From an uncultured Coprococcus sp. (GTDB taxonomy: Bacteria > Bacillota > Clostridia > Lachnospirales > Lachnospiraceae), in the NCBI GenBank assembly GCA_934277375.1, contig CAKQTZ010000001.1:1-64000 (forward strand): a stretch of 64,000 bases of DNA. Direction: 5' to 3'. The translations under genes and the position numbers were made by a program. Under the pieces are notes generated by a model. That model saw nothing but the letters and a program-made list of their open reading frames with translations, was not told where the DNA came from and ran no database searches. Positions 1 through 10,043 of the stretch are shown in pieces (the stretch's first letter is position 1; every line of letters begins with the position of its first letter).

Positions 1-75
1 ATCTTTCGATCCGACGTTCTTGAAATTCTTGTTTGGAATTTCAGGGTTGTCATGTTGTTAATTTTTCAAGGTTCT
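1..75 (-). other. Probable 16S rRNA operon leader (runs off left edge)
   Basis: On the minus strand this stretch follows a strong promoter and reads GAGAACATAAAGAACCTTG and then an A-rich run, which resembles the transcribed leader ahead of 16S rRNA in Clostridia. No protein frame of note is present. The rRNA gene itself would lie left of base 1 and is not seen, so the assignment rests on the promoter pattern and leader resemblance only. Confidence 0.6.
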
Positions 76-107
76 TTATGTTCTCGCCTCTCAGCGACAA
101 CTTCTAT

Positions 108-136
108 ATGTTATCACATCTGAAGTTCTTTGTCAA
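108..136 (-). promoter_or_regulatory. rRNA-type promoter, proximal (P3)
   Basis: Minus-strand -35 TTGACA (136-131), 17-bp spacer and -10 TAACAT (113-108). An A-rich tract lies upstream of the -35, as expected for an UP element. It is the last of three equally built promoters reading toward the left edge. Confidence 0.75.
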
Positions 137-205
137 CAACTTTTTTATCTTTTTTCAAGACCTTTTCGGTTGCTGATGTCTGACCTCTTCGGCGACAACT
201 TCTAA

Positions 206-234
206 ATATTACCACACCGAAGTGTGTATGTCAA
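206..234 (-). promoter_or_regulatory. rRNA-type promoter, middle (P2)
   Basis: Minus-strand -35 TTGACA (234-229), 17-bp spacer, -10 TAATAT (211-206). The sequence after the -10 (AGAAGTTGTCGC) is repeated after the -10 of the proximal promoter, so the two promoter units look like a duplication. Confidence 0.75.
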
Positions 235-333
235 CAACTTTTTCAGGTAATTTATAATCATGTCTCAGTGACTTATCATGTTGTATACCCATAAAAGCTG
301 TCGTATGCTGTCTGCTCATGCGACAGCTTTTAT

Positions 334-362
334 AAGATACCACCACTGTAATCTTATGTCAA
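334..362 (-). promoter_or_regulatory. rRNA-type promoter, distal (P1)
   Basis: Minus-strand -35 TTGACA (362-357), 17-bp spacer, -10 TATCTT (339-334). Same geometry as the two promoters downstream. It starts only about 70 bp beyond the stop of the oxidoreductase gene. The rest of 1-433 holds no convincing gene. Confidence 0.65.
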
Positions 363-433
363 GGACTTTTTTTATTTATCTGACAATTGTGTGCAATTGT
401 TCTAAACAGCCTCCCCTACATATGGCAATCTAT

Positions 434-1405
434 CTATTCTTCCTCTGGATATGTAAATCCCCATGATCTTCTGAACTCTGTCATCATATCCATGACATCC
501 TTTGTATATTCCAGATACATATCTCCATCACCGGATATCGCACTCTCCATATCCTGAAGCTCATACGCAAGGGCATCCGCATTTTCTCCGGCTGCAACAG
601 TCTCAGTTTTGCCTGTATCTGTGTATGTGACCTTTGCCTCCCACGCTCTTGGATACTCCATCACCTCTATATATCCATTTTCACATGATACCATTCCACG
701 TTTCGGCTGCTTCGAGTGAAGGGAGAGCATAACAGTTGCCATCTGGCCTTCCTTATTCATAAGCAAAAGTCCTGCCTGCTCATCCACTCCAGTAGGCGCA
801 GGCTTAACCTGTGAAAGGAGCTTGTCTGGCTTTGAGTCCATGAACCACCTTATAAATGACAGGGCATACACACCTATATCCAGCATTGCCCCTCCCGCAA
901 GATTCCTGTTGAAGAATCTATTGCTCATATCATAGTCTTTGAAGCTTCCAAAGTTCATGGTTATGAGATTGACTTTGCCAAGTGCACCTGAACGCAACAG
1001 TTCTTTAAGTTTTTTGTAAATAGGCATATGATAAATAGTCATCGCTTCACCTACGATCACATTATGCTGCTCTGCAAGTTTTACCATCTCTTCGAGTTCA
1101 TCGCTGTTCAATGTAATAGACTTCTCCACCAATATATGCTTACCATTCTCTATTGCTTTTCTCATAAACTGTATGTGTGTATTGTGTGGTGTCGTTATGT
1201 ATATCACATCCACCTCCGGATCCGTGAACATCTCATTGTAGTCTGAATATACCTTACCTATGCCATACTTCTCAGCAAATGCCACCGCTTTGTCATATGT
1301 TCTGTTTCCGACGGCATAAATGTTCTTACCATTCTTTTTGAGTGCCACCGCCATCTCATTTGCGATAACTCCCGTTCCGAGAACTGCCCATTTGATATCT
1401 TTCAT
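434..1405 (-). CDS. Gfo/Idh/MocA family oxidoreductase
   Basis: NAD(P)-dependent sugar or polyol dehydrogenase-like protein of 323 residues. The N-terminal Rossmann fold shows WAVLGTGVIA, and the strand ending VEKSITLN corresponds to the family's EKP motif, with Ser in place of Pro. The C-terminal half matches the alpha/beta substrate domain (GGAMLDIGVY). An upstream in-frame ATG at 1420 overlaps the GGAGG ribosome binding site (1414-1418), so the inner ATG at 1405, 8 nt after that site, is the better start. It has its own promoter at 1521-1549 and follows the RpiR regulator on the same strand. The substrate cannot be read from sequence. Confidence 0.9.
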   Translation of the reverse strand: MKDIKWAVLGTGVIANEMAVALKKNGKNIYAVGNRTYDKAVAFAEKYGIGKVYSDYNEMFTDPEVDVIYITTPHNTHIQFMRKAIENGKHILVEKSITLNSDELEEMVKLAEQHNVIVGEAMTIYHMPIYKKLKELLRSGALGKVNLITMNFGSFKDYDMSNRFFNRNLAGGAMLDIGVYALSFIRWFMDSKPDKLLSQVKPAPTGVDEQAGLLLMNKEGQMATVMLSLHSKQPKRGMVSCENGYIEVMEYPRAWEAKVTYTDTGKTETVAAGENADALAYELQDMESAISGDGDMYLEYTKDVMDMMTEFRRSWGFTYPEEE

Positions 1406-1520
1406 ATCTGTTTCCTCCATATATAATTATGTATTTGGATTGTATATACACTGCACATAAATGCCCGTTGTATGTAAGTTTTTTTCACGCATATTGTGTG
1501 CGTGTAATTTTCTTTCATAT

Positions 1521-1549
1521 AAAGTATCACACATGAAATCATTTGTCAA
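1521..1549 (-). promoter_or_regulatory. Promoter of the Gfo/Idh/MocA gene
   Basis: Minus-strand -35 TTGACA (1549-1544), 17-bp spacer, -10 TACTTT (1526-1521), with transcription toward the ATG at 1405. It lies in the 205-bp gap after the RpiR gene. Confidence 0.7.
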
Positions 1550-1610
1550 ATACCATAGACACTTTTCTGAAAAATCCGCACATCTTCATTCAACTGATCA
1601 AAGCATCATG

Positions 1611-2456
1611 TCACTCCTTTGTATATGCCATCGCTTGTTCGTGTCTCACTATAGACTCGTAGGATTCCTTTCTCATAGATGCAAGCAACAGATATATTAT
1701 CTCTATCACCATGGTTGCAGACACCCTTGAAAAGCAGTACCCATCAAGAAATAATTTTTCACGGGTAGCTGTTGTGATGTGGTATGTGCTAAGCTCCGCA
1801 ACACTTGACCTGGCATTATTGGTTATTGATATGGCGACTGCGCCGCGGCTCTTTGCCGCCTCCAATATCTGGATCACACCTGTCGACTCCCCGGAGTTGG
1901 ATATTGCTACCACAACATCCTTGTCGGTCATATTATAACTGTATCCAAGTTCAGTCTCCCATATCGGTGTTGACATGGCACGTATACCTATCTGGTTAAG
2001 CTTATATGCCCCATCCATGGCAACCGGTATCGTATTGCCCACAGCCGCCATGAGTACCGTATCGGCATTGTTTATCACATCCAATATCTTTTTCAGTTCC
2101 TCTCTGTCGATCATGGCCACAGTTTGTCTCAGTTCTTCCATTTTATTCGACAGTATTCCTCTCAGAGAACCTTCCATATCATCCACAGATATATGTCCAG
2201 ATATCTCGCCGTCATCCTTGGCATCCACGAGTTCTCTCGCCAGCGATATCTTGAGATGGTGAAATCCCTTCAGTTCTATTCGTTTGCAGAATCTCGACAC
2301 CGAGGCCTCGCTGACACAGCACTCCTTTGCCAGCTCCCCGACTGTCATATCCACAACCTTCTTGGGATTCCTGACGATATAATCGCCTATTTTCTTTTCT
2401 GTATCAAAGAACGAATCCATAGATACGCATATCTGATTTATAACTGATCCTTCCAT
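1611..2456 (-). CDS. RpiR/MurR family transcriptional regulator
   Basis: 281 residues with the two-domain layout of RpiR regulators. An N-terminal HTH_6 domain (about residues 1-77, recognition region VSEASVSRFCKRIELKGF) is followed by a C-terminal SIS phosphosugar-binding domain (about 115-260) with AISNSGESTG. RpiR proteins sense phosphosugars and usually control neighbouring sugar genes, so the adjacent Gfo/Idh/MocA dehydrogenase is a candidate target (inference). The ATG at 2456 follows AGGAGATAGG. A candidate promoter is at 2593-2621. Confidence 0.92.
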   Translation of the reverse strand: MEGSVINQICVSMDSFFDTEKKIGDYIVRNPKKVVDMTVGELAKECCVSEASVSRFCKRIELKGFHHLKISLARELVDAKDDGEISGHISVDDMEGSLRGILSNKMEELRQTVAMIDREELKKILDVINNADTVLMAAVGNTIPVAMDGAYKLNQIGIRAMSTPIWETELGYSYNMTDKDVVVAISNSGESTGVIQILEAAKSRGAVAISITNNARSSVAELSTYHITTATREKLFLDGYCFSRVSATMVIEIIYLLLASMRKESYESIVRHEQAMAYTKE

Positions 2457-2592
2457 ATTTTCCTATCTCCTTTCTTCTTTCGGAAATAATCCATCACATA
2501 GTGTTTTCTATACAATACCTCTAATAATTTTCTCAGTTAAATTCGTTTTCATATTTGTTGCAGGCTTAAAATCTATTTTCATACCATTTACA

Positions 2593-2621
2593 ACTCTACC
2601 ATCCTTCTCTCATCCAGTCAA
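2593..2621 (-). promoter_or_regulatory. Candidate promoter of the RpiR gene
   Basis: Minus-strand -35 TTGACT (2621-2616), 17-bp spacer, -10 TAGAGT (2598-2593). The -10 is weak; the position, between an upstream terminator and the regulator start, is appropriate. Confidence 0.5.
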
Positions 2622-2658
2622 ACAAATGTATTTTCGCTTGAAACTCATTTATCAAATA

Positions 2659-2699
2659 AAAACAGAGTATCTGGAACCCCTATCACGATACTCTGTTTT
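2659..2699 (-). terminator. Terminator after the FAD oxidoreductase gene
   Basis: Perfect 13-bp inverted repeat (2659-2671 with 2687-2699) and a 15-nt loop. On the minus strand the stem is followed by a T-rich run. It ends the flavoprotein transcript about 37 bp after its stop codon. Confidence 0.8.
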
Positions 2700-2735
2700 G
2701 AATGACTTTCTTCTATATAAATATATCTATTCGTT

Positions 2736-4109
2736 TTATTCGCCCTGTGCTATATTTCTTGCCACATATACACCGCTTGCGGATGCGTGGGACAACGAAT
2801 GTGTTATGCCGCTTCCATCGCCTATGATATACAGTCCCTTATATCTTGTCTCAAGCTTATCATCTACTTCAACCTTCATGTTGTAGAATTTGACCTCAAC
2901 TCCATACAACAGTGTATCTTCATTTGCCGTTCCTGGGGCAATTTTGTCAAGTGCATATATCATCTCTATTATTCCATCCAGGATTCTCTTTGGAAGGACA
3001 AGGCTCAGATCTCCCGGCGTGGCATTGAGCGTAGGTGTGATGAACGCTTCCTCGATCCTGCTCTGGGTGGATCTCTGTCCCCTTATGAGATCGCCAAATC
3101 TCTGCACTATTACTCCGCCGCCCAGCATGTTGCTGAGTCTCGCTATGCTCTCGCCGTATCCGTTGGAGTCCTTGAATGGCTCAGAGAAATGTTTTGCCAC
3201 AAGGAGTGCAAAGTTTGTATTATCCGTCTGCTTTGCAGGATCCTCATAGCTGTGACCATTTACCGTTATGATTCCATTTGTATTCTCTGTAACTACGGCG
3301 CCCCTTGGGTTCATGCAGAAGGTTCGCACCTTGTCTCCATACTTCTCCGTTCTGTACACTATCTTGCTCTCATAGAGCTCGTCCGTCAAATGTGCAAATA
3401 TAGCTGCAGGAAGCTCCACTCTGACTCCTATATCTACTCTGTTAGATTTTGTAGGTACATTTAGGTCTTTGCAGACAGCCTCCATCCATTTGCTGCCGCT
3501 TCTTCCTACGGATATGATACATTTATTACAAGCAAATGTACCCTTCTTGCAGCATACACTGTAAGTCCCATCCTCCAGCTTTTCCACCGTCTGTATAGGA
3601 GTGTCAAAATTGAAATCCACCTTATCCTGAAGATATGCATACAGATTCTCCAGAACTATATAGTTGATGTCCGTGCCAAGATGTCTGACCGATGCATCCA
3701 GCAGATGAAGTCTGTTCTGCAGACACACTGTCTTGAATCTTGTGCCGGCAGTGGAATAAAGCTTCGTACCCTCTCCGCCGTACTCCATATTGATATCATC
3801 CACATACTTCATGAGGTCTATGGCCTCGTTCTTGCCGATGTACTCATACAGACTTCCGCCAAAGTCATTTGTGATATTGTACTTTCCATCAGAAAATGCA
3901 CCTGCACCGCCAAATCCACTCATGATCGAACAGCTATCACATCCCACGCAGCTCTTGATCTTTGTGCCGTCTATCGGACATTTTCTTCTCTTAAGCTCAT
4001 GTCCAGCCTCAAACACTGCAACCTTGAGATCCGGAGCCTGCTTTGTCAGCTCATATGCAGAAAATATTCCTCCTGGTCCCGCTCCAATAATTATCACATC
4101 ATACCTCAT
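2736..4109 (-). CDS. FAD-dependent oxidoreductase, COG2509 type
   Basis: A flavoprotein of 457 residues from the chosen start. The FAD-binding motif DVIIIGAGPGG is at the N terminus. A cysteine-rich stretch (CPIDGTKIKSCVGCDSC) and GFGGAGAFSDGKYN follow, and a second nucleotide-binding region (IIGDGSGITHSLSHASASG) is near the C terminus. These are hallmarks of the uncharacterised COG2509 dehydrogenases, whose substrate is unknown. The frame is open further upstream to 4175, but GGAGGG lies just before the ATG at 4109 and the Rossmann motif starts right after it, so that ATG is preferred. Confidence 0.9.
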   Translation of the reverse strand: MRYDVIIIGAGPGGIFSAYELTKQAPDLKVAVFEAGHELKRRKCPIDGTKIKSCVGCDSCSIMSGFGGAGAFSDGKYNITNDFGGSLYEYIGKNEAIDLMKYVDDINMEYGGEGTKLYSTAGTRFKTVCLQNRLHLLDASVRHLGTDINYIVLENLYAYLQDKVDFNFDTPIQTVEKLEDGTYSVCCKKGTFACNKCIISVGRSGSKWMEAVCKDLNVPTKSNRVDIGVRVELPAAIFAHLTDELYESKIVYRTEKYGDKVRTFCMNPRGAVVTENTNGIITVNGHSYEDPAKQTDNTNFALLVAKHFSEPFKDSNGYGESIARLSNMLGGGVIVQRFGDLIRGQRSTQSRIEEAFITPTLNATPGDLSLVLPKRILDGIIEMIYALDKIAPGTANEDTLLYGVEVKFYNMKVEVDDKLETRYKGLYIIGDGSGITHSLSHASASGVYVARNIAQGE

Positions 4110-4192
4110 ACGCGCACCCTCCAAAATCATTTTATATTTTTTATTAAACCCTATCCACGTTCTGTATCCACACACATATTTTTACACAAAAA

Positions 4193-4230
4193 TATAGTTG
4201 ACCACGGCAATCCATGTCGTAGTCAACTAT
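4193..4230. repeat. 13-bp inverted repeat in a gene-free stretch
   Basis: ATAGTTGACCACG pairs with CGTAGTCAACTAT (one mismatch) around a 12-nt loop, upstream of the flavoprotein gene. It could be a regulator-binding dyad or an RNA hairpin; there is no T run. The stretch 4110-4560 has no supported gene. Confidence 0.5.
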
Positions 4231-4445
4231 TATCGGTAGCTGGTAGATACGCCCAACCATATTATGGGCTTATACATATATAATTGTAATTCTTTCGTCA
4301 TAAAATATGATTGCACTATTCATATTTACTATATCTCACGCAAAATATCTGCGCTCATGTGGATGCCACAAACTGATCGTCCACATCGCATCCTTAAAAA
4401 TTATAGCATATTACATATAGTTTGCGCAAGCGCAACCGTCGCAAT

Positions 4446-4564
4446 GCTCATTATATCATGATTCGCACCTACGGTGCTTTCCGTTGCTGTCGCAACTATC
4501 ATGATCCAATTCGCCGCTCGCCAATCATGCAAGCATGTTGGCTCCCTTGCGCTCATTATATCAT
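4446..4564. repeat. Direct repeat GCTCATTATATCAT flanking 91 bp
   Basis: The 14-mer GCTCATTATATCAT occurs at 4446-4459 and again at 4551-4564; the second copy overlaps the stop codon of the XRE gene. The sequence between is rich in short palindromes (ATCATGAT, GCAAGCATG). It may be a small inserted repeat element. Confidence 0.4.
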
Positions 4565-5130
4565 AACGATGCTATGATTGCCACGATGAATGTTCCAAGC
4601 AGGAATAATACGCCTATTACCAACAGTACTTTCATAAGTTTTCTTTTCCGCTTTCTCATATTTTCCAGAACTCCGGTTGAATAGAACACCGCAACCAGCA
4701 GCGCTCCTATCGCAACTCCCATAAGCGTCCCCATCAAATAGTCATAAACCGGAAGATTATTATCTCTGCTGATCACCATCATCGTCAGTCCAGCAATCAG
4801 CGAAACCAATCCCACTATGCTGATTATACGCAATCTCATCAGCAATGTATTCTTCTCATTTTCCGCATAATCCGCAACAATCAGCAATCTCTCTTTCTCT
4901 TCCTTATTCATGTCATCACCCTTACTTTCTCCGTCAATGATATCCCTGATATCGACATCATAAAAATCTGCCAGTTCCACCAAAATACTGAGATCCGGCA
5001 TGTTGCTGCCTGTCTCCCATCTTGACACACTGCGGTTTGTTACCCCAAACCGCTCAGCAAGTTGTTCCTGGGTAAGCTGTTTTTCCTTTCTCAGTTCTTT
5101 CAGGAACAAACCGATCTTTTTCAGATCCAT
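4561..5130 (-). CDS. XRE-family regulator with C-terminal membrane segments
   Basis: 189 residues. An N-terminal HTH_3/XRE domain (about 1-65: LTQEQLAERFGVTNRSVSRWETG) is followed by a linker and three predicted membrane helices (about 98-120, 128-150, 165-189). Membrane-anchored XRE proteins of this type are common in Clostridia and of unknown signal. The ATG at 5130 follows AGGAGG by 8 nt. Two copies of TATTAGCTGAAA upstream (minus strand, 5155-5144 and 5219-5208) are candidate autoregulatory sites. Confidence 0.88.
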   Translation of the reverse strand: MDLKKIGLFLKELRKEKQLTQEQLAERFGVTNRSVSRWETGSNMPDLSILVELADFYDVDIRDIIDGESKGDDMNKEEKERLLIVADYAENEKNTLLMRLRIISIVGLVSLIAGLTMMVISRDNNLPVYDYLMGTLMGVAIGALLVAVFYSTGVLENMRKRKRKLMKVLLVIGVLFLLGTFIVAIIASL

Positions 5131-5143
5131 ATTTGTTGCCTCC

Positions 5144-5219
5144 TTTCAGCTAATATAGTAGTGTTTTTCGGGTGTTTTTTACAGGACACGATGCGGGAAT
5201 TGGCTATTTTCAGCTAATA
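5144..5219 (-). promoter_or_regulatory. Paired 12-bp direct repeats upstream of the XRE gene
   Basis: TATTAGCTGAAA on the minus strand at 5155-5144 and 5219-5208, 64 bp apart. The proximal copy touches the ribosome binding site, so bound protein could block expression. Binding by the XRE protein is inferred from position only. Confidence 0.35.
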
Positions 5220-5255
5220 CAAGGTCAAAATAAGGTCAAATCCCATTTTTTGTCA

Positions 5256-5292
5256 GAAAAAAAGACCTCCGAGGGCGAACCCTCGAAGGTCT
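5256..5292 (-). terminator. Terminator of tuf
   Basis: Inverted repeat AGACCTTCGAGGG/CCCTCGGAGGTCT on the minus strand (5292-5280 with 5275-5263; one mismatch), 4-nt loop, then a run of Ts (5262-5256). It lies 33 bp after the tuf stop. Confidence 0.9.
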
Positions 5293-5324
5293 GAAAATCC
5301 TTTATTTATGCGGTTTATCAGCGA

Positions 5325-6512
5325 TTACTCGATGATAGTTGCAACTCTTCCTGAACCTACAGTTCTACCACCCTCACGGATAGCGAATGTAAGACCCTGG
5401 CTCATAGCGATTGGGTGGATGAGCTCGATTGTCATCTCTACGTTATCACCAGGCATGCACATCTCTGTACCAGCTGGAAGGTTACATACACCTGTAACGT
5501 CTGTTGTTCTGAAGTAGAACTGTGGACGATAGTTGTTGAAGAATGGTGTATGACGACCACCCTCGTCCTTTGTCAGAACGTAAACCTGTGCTGTGAACTT
5601 TGTATGACATGTAATTGAACCTGGCTTACAAAGAACCTGTCCTCTTACGATATCCTCTCTCTTGATACCACGAAGAAGAGCACCGATGTTATCACCAGCC
5701 TGACCTTCGTCAAGGAGCTTTCTGAACATCTCGATACCTGTTACTGTTGTCTTCTGGATCTCTGGCTTGATACCAACGATCTCAACTTCATCATTGAGGT
5801 GAATTACACCAGCCTCTACTCTACCAGTAGCAACTGTTCCACGACCTGTGATTGTGAATACATCCTCTACAGGCATGATGAATGGCTTATCTGTATCTCT
5901 CTGTGGATCTGGAATGTATGAATCAACTGTATCCATAAGCTCCATGATCTTGTCTCCCCAAGGTCCCATTGGATCCTCAAGAGCCTTAAGAGCTGAACCC
6001 TTAACGATAGGACAATCATTGAATCCGTACTCCTCGAGCTGCTCTGTAACTTCCATCTCAACGAGCTCGATAAGCTCCTCATCGTCTACCATATCACACT
6101 TGTTAAGGAATACAACGATGTAAGGAACACCAACCTGACGTGAAAGAAGGATATGCTCCTTTGTCTGAGCCATAACACCATCAGTAGCAGCAACAACAAG
6201 GATAGCACCATCCATCTGAGCTGCACCAGTGATCATGTTCTTAACGTAGTCAGCATGTCCTGGACAGTCAACGTGTGCGTAATGTCTGTGCTCTGTCTCA
6301 TACTCAACGTGAGCTGTAGAGATAGTGATACCTCTTTCTCTCTCCTCTGGAGCCTTATCAATGTTCTCGAAATCTGTAGCTGTGTTACCAGCAACTCTCT
6401 CTGAAAGAACCTTTGTGATAGCAGCTGTAAGAGTAGTCTTACCGTGATCTACGTGTCCGATTGTACCGATGTTACAATGTGGCTTACTTCTATTAAACTT
6501 TTCCTTTGCCAT
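5325..6512 (-). CDS. tuf: Translation elongation factor Tu
   Basis: 395 residues, full length. It delivers aminoacyl-tRNA to the ribosome as a GTP complex. G1 [12 protein letters not shown]3 DCPGHADYV and G4 NKCD are present; domains 2 and 3 follow and end in [15 protein letters not shown]. The ATG at 6512 follows AAGGAGG. It is the last gene of the str cluster but has its own promoter (6568-6596) in the 200-bp gap after fusA, so it can be expressed independently. Confidence 0.99.
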   Translation of the reverse strand: MAKEKFNRSKPHCNIGTIGHVDHGKTTLTAAITKVLSERVAGNTATDFENIDKAPEERERGITISTAHVEYETEHRHYAHVDCPGHADYVKNMITGAAQMDGAILVVAATDGVMAQTKEHILLSRQVGVPYIVVFLNKCDMVDDEELIELVEMEVTEQLEEYGFNDCPIVKGSALKALEDPMGPWGDKIMELMDTVDSYIPDPQRDTDKPFIMPVEDVFTITGRGTVATGRVEAGVIHLNDEVEIVGIKPEIQKTTVTGIEMFRKLLDEGQAGDNIGALLRGIKREDIVRGQVLCKPGSITCHTKFTAQVYVLTKDEGGRHTPFFNNYRPQFYFRTTDVTGVCNLPAGTEMCMPGDNVEMTIELIHPIAMSQGLTFAIREGGRTVGSGRVATIIE

Positions 6513-6567
6513 GATATAAAATCCTCCTTAAAAATTATACCCCACGCGGGTTACTCGGCTAAAAATC

Positions 6568-6596
6568 ATTATATAGAAAATACTAGAGATTTTCAA
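6568..6596 (-). promoter_or_regulatory. Promoter of tuf
   Basis: Minus-strand -35 TTGAAA (6596-6591), 17-bp spacer, -10 TATAAT (6573-6568), between fusA and tuf. A wobble-rich hairpin precedes it at about 6617-6655 without a T run, so it is not a clear terminator. Confidence 0.75.
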
Positions 6597-6712
6597 CCAT
6601 TTTTTATCTCTTTATACCAGCAGGCTAACGATATGTAATCTTTAACCTGCCAGCATATATAATTTTTTATTTATTTGATCTGAAAGACCAGGAAAATGTC
6701 CTTCGTCAAATC

Positions 6713-8830
6713 TTACTTAGAATGCTCTGCGATAACCTTCTCCTGGATGCTCTTTGGACACTGAGCGTACTTCTCAAAGAACATTGAGTAGTTACCACGA
6801 CCCTGTGTTGATGAACGAAGCTCTGTTGAGTATCCGAACATCTCTGCAAGTGGAACGAATGCTCTGACGATCTTACCACCGCCGATATCATCCATACCCT
6901 CGATCTGGCCTCTCTTAGCATTTAAGCTTCCGATTACATCGCCGAGGTACTCCTCTGGCATTGTAACCTCAACCTTCATGATTGGCTCAAGAAGAACTGG
7001 GTTAGCCTTAGCCATAGCCTCCTTGAATGCCATAGAACCAGCGATGTGGAATGCCATCTCTGATGAATCGACCTCATGGTATGATCCATCGTATACGTTA
7101 GCATAAACACCAAGTACTGGGTAGCCGCCAAGGATACCAGCCTTAGCTGCCTCTTCGATACCCTCTCCAACTGCTGGGATGTACTCCTTAGGAATAGCAC
7201 CACCGACAACTGTTGACTCGAACTTGAATGTCTCCTCACCGTTAGGATCCATAGGCTCGAACTTAACCTTACAATGACCGTACTGTCCACGACCACCTGA
7301 CTGCTTAGCATACTTGCTGTCGATATCAACTGGCTTTGTGAATGTCTCCTTGTAAGCAACCTGAGGTGCACCAACGTTTGCCTCAACCTTGAACTCACGG
7401 AGAAGACGATCAACGATAACCTCAAGGTGAAGCTCACCCATTCCGGCAATGATTGTCTGTCCTGTCTCTTTGTCTGTATGAGCCTTGAATGTAGGATCCT
7501 CCTCAGCAAGCTTTGCGAGTGCCTCACCCATCTTACCCTGATCATTCTTGGTCTTAGGCTCGATGGCAAGCTCGATAACTGGCTCTGGGAATTCCATTGA
7601 CTCAAGGATAACTGGATGCTGCTCATCACAGATTGTGTCACCTGTAGTTGTAAGCTTGAAACCTACAGCAGCTGCGATATCTCCTGAGTAAACCTTATCA
7701 ATCTCTTTACGAGCGTTGGCATGCATCTGTACGATACGTCCTACACGCTCCTTCTTATCCTTTGTTGCATTCAGTACATATGAACCTGAGTTCAGTGTAC
7801 CTGAGTAAACTCTGAAGAATGCAAGCTTTCCAACGAATGGATCTGTCATGATCTTGAATGCAAGAGCTGAGAACGGCTCATCATCTGATGAATGACGAAC
7901 AACCTCGTTACCATCTGGATCAACACCTGTGATATCAGGGATATCTGTTGGTGCTGGCATGTACTCGATAACACCGTCAAGCATCTTCTGAACACCCTTG
8001 TTCTTATAAGCTGAACCAAGGAATACAGGAACTGCCTCACTAGCGATAGTTGCTCTACGAAGAACCTTCTTCATCTCATCGATCGATGGCTCCTCGCCCT
8101 CAAGATACATCATCATTAAGTCGTCATCTAACTCGCAGATCTTCTCGACAAGGTTCTCATGCCACTTGTCTGCAAGCTCCTTAAGGTCATCAGGGATAGT
8201 TGTGATCTCGATGTCCTCGCCCTTATCATCTTTGTAGTAGTATGCCTCCATCTCGAACAGATCGATCAGACCGATGAAGTCTGACTCTTTTCCAATAGGG
8301 ATCTGTACTGGAATTGCATTCTTGCCCAGACGATCAATAATTGTCTGAACTGAGTAGAAAAAGTCTGCACCCATTTTATCCATCTTGTTGATGAATGCCA
8401 TACGAGGTACATTGTATGTGTCAGCCTGACGCCATACATTCTCTGACTGAGGCTCTACACCAGCCTTAGCATCAAATACACCTACAGCTCCGTCAAGTAC
8501 ACGAAGTGAACGCTCAACCTCAACAGTGAAGTCAACGTGTCCCGGAGTATCAATGATGTTGATTCTGTGCTCTAACGCGCCAGCCTTTGGTTTATGATGA
8601 TCCTCAAGTGTCCAGTGACATGTTGTAGCAGCTGAAGTAATTGTTATACCTCTCTCCTGCTCCTGCTCCATCCAGTCCATGGTAGCTGTACCGTCATGAG
8701 TATCACCAATCTTATAGTTAACACCAGTATAGTATAAGATACGCTCTGTAAGAGTTGTCTTACCGGCATCGATATGAGCCATAATACCAATGTTTCTTGT
8801 TCTGTCCAATGGATATTCTCTTCCAGCCAA
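6713..8830 (-). CDS. fusA: Translation elongation factor G
   Basis: 705 residues, typical of EF-G, the GTPase for ribosomal translocation. G1 [13 protein letters not shown]3 DTPGHVDFT and G4 NKMDK are visible; domains II-V follow (for example [13 protein letters not shown]). The start codon is TTG at 8830, 8 nt after AGGAGG; the N terminus [15 protein letters not shown] matches other EF-Gs, which supports this rare start. It lies 92 bp after rpsG on the same strand. Confidence 0.99.
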   Translation of the reverse strand: MAGREYPLDRTRNIGIMAHIDAGKTTLTERILYYTGVNYKIGDTHDGTATMDWMEQEQERGITITSAATTCHWTLEDHHKPKAGALEHRINIIDTPGHVDFTVEVERSLRVLDGAVGVFDAKAGVEPQSENVWRQADTYNVPRMAFINKMDKMGADFFYSVQTIIDRLGKNAIPVQIPIGKESDFIGLIDLFEMEAYYYKDDKGEDIEITTIPDDLKELADKWHENLVEKICELDDDLMMMYLEGEEPSIDEMKKVLRRATIASEAVPVFLGSAYKNKGVQKMLDGVIEYMPAPTDIPDITGVDPDGNEVVRHSSDDEPFSALAFKIMTDPFVGKLAFFRVYSGTLNSGSYVLNATKDKKERVGRIVQMHANARKEIDKVYSGDIAAAVGFKLTTTGDTICDEQHPVILESMEFPEPVIELAIEPKTKNDQGKMGEALAKLAEEDPTFKAHTDKETGQTIIAGMGELHLEVIVDRLLREFKVEANVGAPQVAYKETFTKPVDIDSKYAKQSGGRGQYGHCKVKFEPMDPNGEETFKFESTVVGGAIPKEYIPAVGEGIEEAAKAGILGGYPVLGVYANVYDGSYHEVDSSEMAFHIAGSMAFKEAMAKANPVLLEPIMKVEVTMPEEYLGDVIGSLNAKRGQIEGMDDIGGGKIVRAFVPLAEMFGYSTELRSSTQGRGNYSMFFEKYAQCPKSIQEKVIAEHSK

Positions 8831-8922
8831 CGGATTGTCCTCCTTTTGCTAATTTTCGTAACACATCTATTGTGTCCCATATACACATAAGCATGCATAC
8901 AAATGCATCCTCATACAGACAA

Positions 8923-9393
8923 TTAGAATCTGTAGTGAGCGAATGCCTTGTTTGCCTCTGCCATCTTGTGCATGTCTTCTTTTCTCTTTACAGATGCACC
9001 TGTGTTGTTAGCTGCATCCATGATCTCCTTCGCAAGTCTCTCTTCCATAGTCTTCTCACTTCTTGCACGTGAGAAAGCTGTTAACCAACGAAGTCCGAGA
9101 GCCTGTCTTCTGTCAGGTCTTACATCGATAGGTACCTGATATGTTGCACCACCGATACGTCTAGCCTTAACCTCGAGGAGTGGCATGATGTTGTTCATAG
9201 CCTCTTCGAATACCTCTAATGCAGGCTTACCAGTCTCTTCTGCGATACGATCAAATGCGCCGTAGACGATCTTCTGTGCTACACCCTTCTTACCATCTAA
9301 CATAATGTTGTTGATAAGCTTTGTAACGACCTTATTGTTGTAAATTGGATCCGCTAATACGTCTCTCTTTGCGATATGTCCTTTACGTGGCAC
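8923..9393 (-). CDS. rpsG: 30S ribosomal protein S7
   Basis: 156 residues, the usual length. S7 nucleates assembly of the 3' domain of 16S rRNA and lies at the tRNA exit site. Conserved stretches include [26 protein letters not shown] and the C-terminal [13 protein letters not shown]. The start is GTG at 9393, after AAGGAGGG. The order rpsL-rpsG-fusA is the conserved str operon. Confidence 0.98.
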   Translation of the reverse strand: MPRKGHIAKRDVLADPIYNNKVVTKLINNIMLDGKKGVAQKIVYGAFDRIAEETGKPALEVFEEAMNNIMPLLEVKARRIGGATYQVPIDVRPDRRQALGLRWLTAFSRARSEKTMEERLAKEIMDAANNTGASVKRKEDMHKMAEANKAFAHYRF

Positions 9394-9559
9394 GGTTCTT
9401 CCCTCCTTAATTATTTATTAAATCTTCGGTACTCACATTCTCTCTATAATTATGGAATGTGTTCGTGCTGTTATCTGTCTTAATTGTTTCTATCTGAATT
9501 ATTATCTATATAAAAACATGACCTTACCAGCACAAATTAGAATTGTGTTCTAGCATGTT

Positions 9560-9979
9560 TTATTTTGCATCCTTAGGACGCTTTGCACCATACTTTGAAC
9601 GAGCCTGACGTCTCTTTGCTACACCTGCTGTATCAAGAGTACCTCTGATAATATGGTATCTTGTACCAGGTAAGTCCTTTACTCTTCCACCACGGATAAG
9701 TACAACGCTATGCTCCTGAAGGTTATGACCCTCACCTGGGATATAACTTGTTACTTCGATTCCGTTTGAAAGACGTACTCTGGCGATCTTTCTAAGAGCT
9801 GAGTTAGGCTTCTTAGGAGTAGCTGTCTTAACTGCTGTACAAACTCCTCTCTTCTGTGGTGAGCTTGTCTCTACTGGCTTCTTCTTGAGTGAGTTGAAAC
9901 TTCTCTGAAGAGCTGGTGCAGTTGACTTCTTCTCTACTGTCTGTCTTCCTTTTCTAACTAACTGGTTAAATGTTGGCAT
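9560..9979 (-). CDS. rpsL: 30S ribosomal protein S12
   Basis: 139 residues, the longer Gram-positive form. S12 acts in decoding accuracy. [11 protein letters not shown] opens the protein, and [13 protein letters not shown] carries the unmutated lysine pair where streptomycin-resistance changes occur, so the sequence looks wild type there. The ATG at 9979 follows AGGAGGTG. It is first in the str operon, with a strong promoter at 10041-10069. Confidence 0.98.
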   Translation of the reverse strand: MPTFNQLVRKGRQTVEKKSTAPALQRSFNSLKKKPVETSSPQKRGVCTAVKTATPKKPNSALRKIARVRLSNGIEVTSYIPGEGHNLQEHSVVLIRGGRVKDLPGTRYHIIRGTLDTAGVAKRRQARSKYGAKRPKDAK

Positions 9980-10007
9980 GTTTTCACCTCCTGTATATAA
10001 ACTTAAA

Positions 10008-10043
10008 AATGATAAAGCATGTTTTTACGCATGCTTTATCATT
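10008..10043 (-). terminator. Terminator of tetR overlapping the rpsL promoter
   Basis: Perfect 14-bp inverted repeat (10008-10021 with 10030-10043), 8-nt loop, followed on the minus strand by TTTTTAAG. It would stop read-through from tetR. The -10 of the rpsL promoter (10046-10041) overlaps the outer arm, so transcripts starting about 7 bp later lack most of the first arm and should escape the hairpin. Confidence 0.75.
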
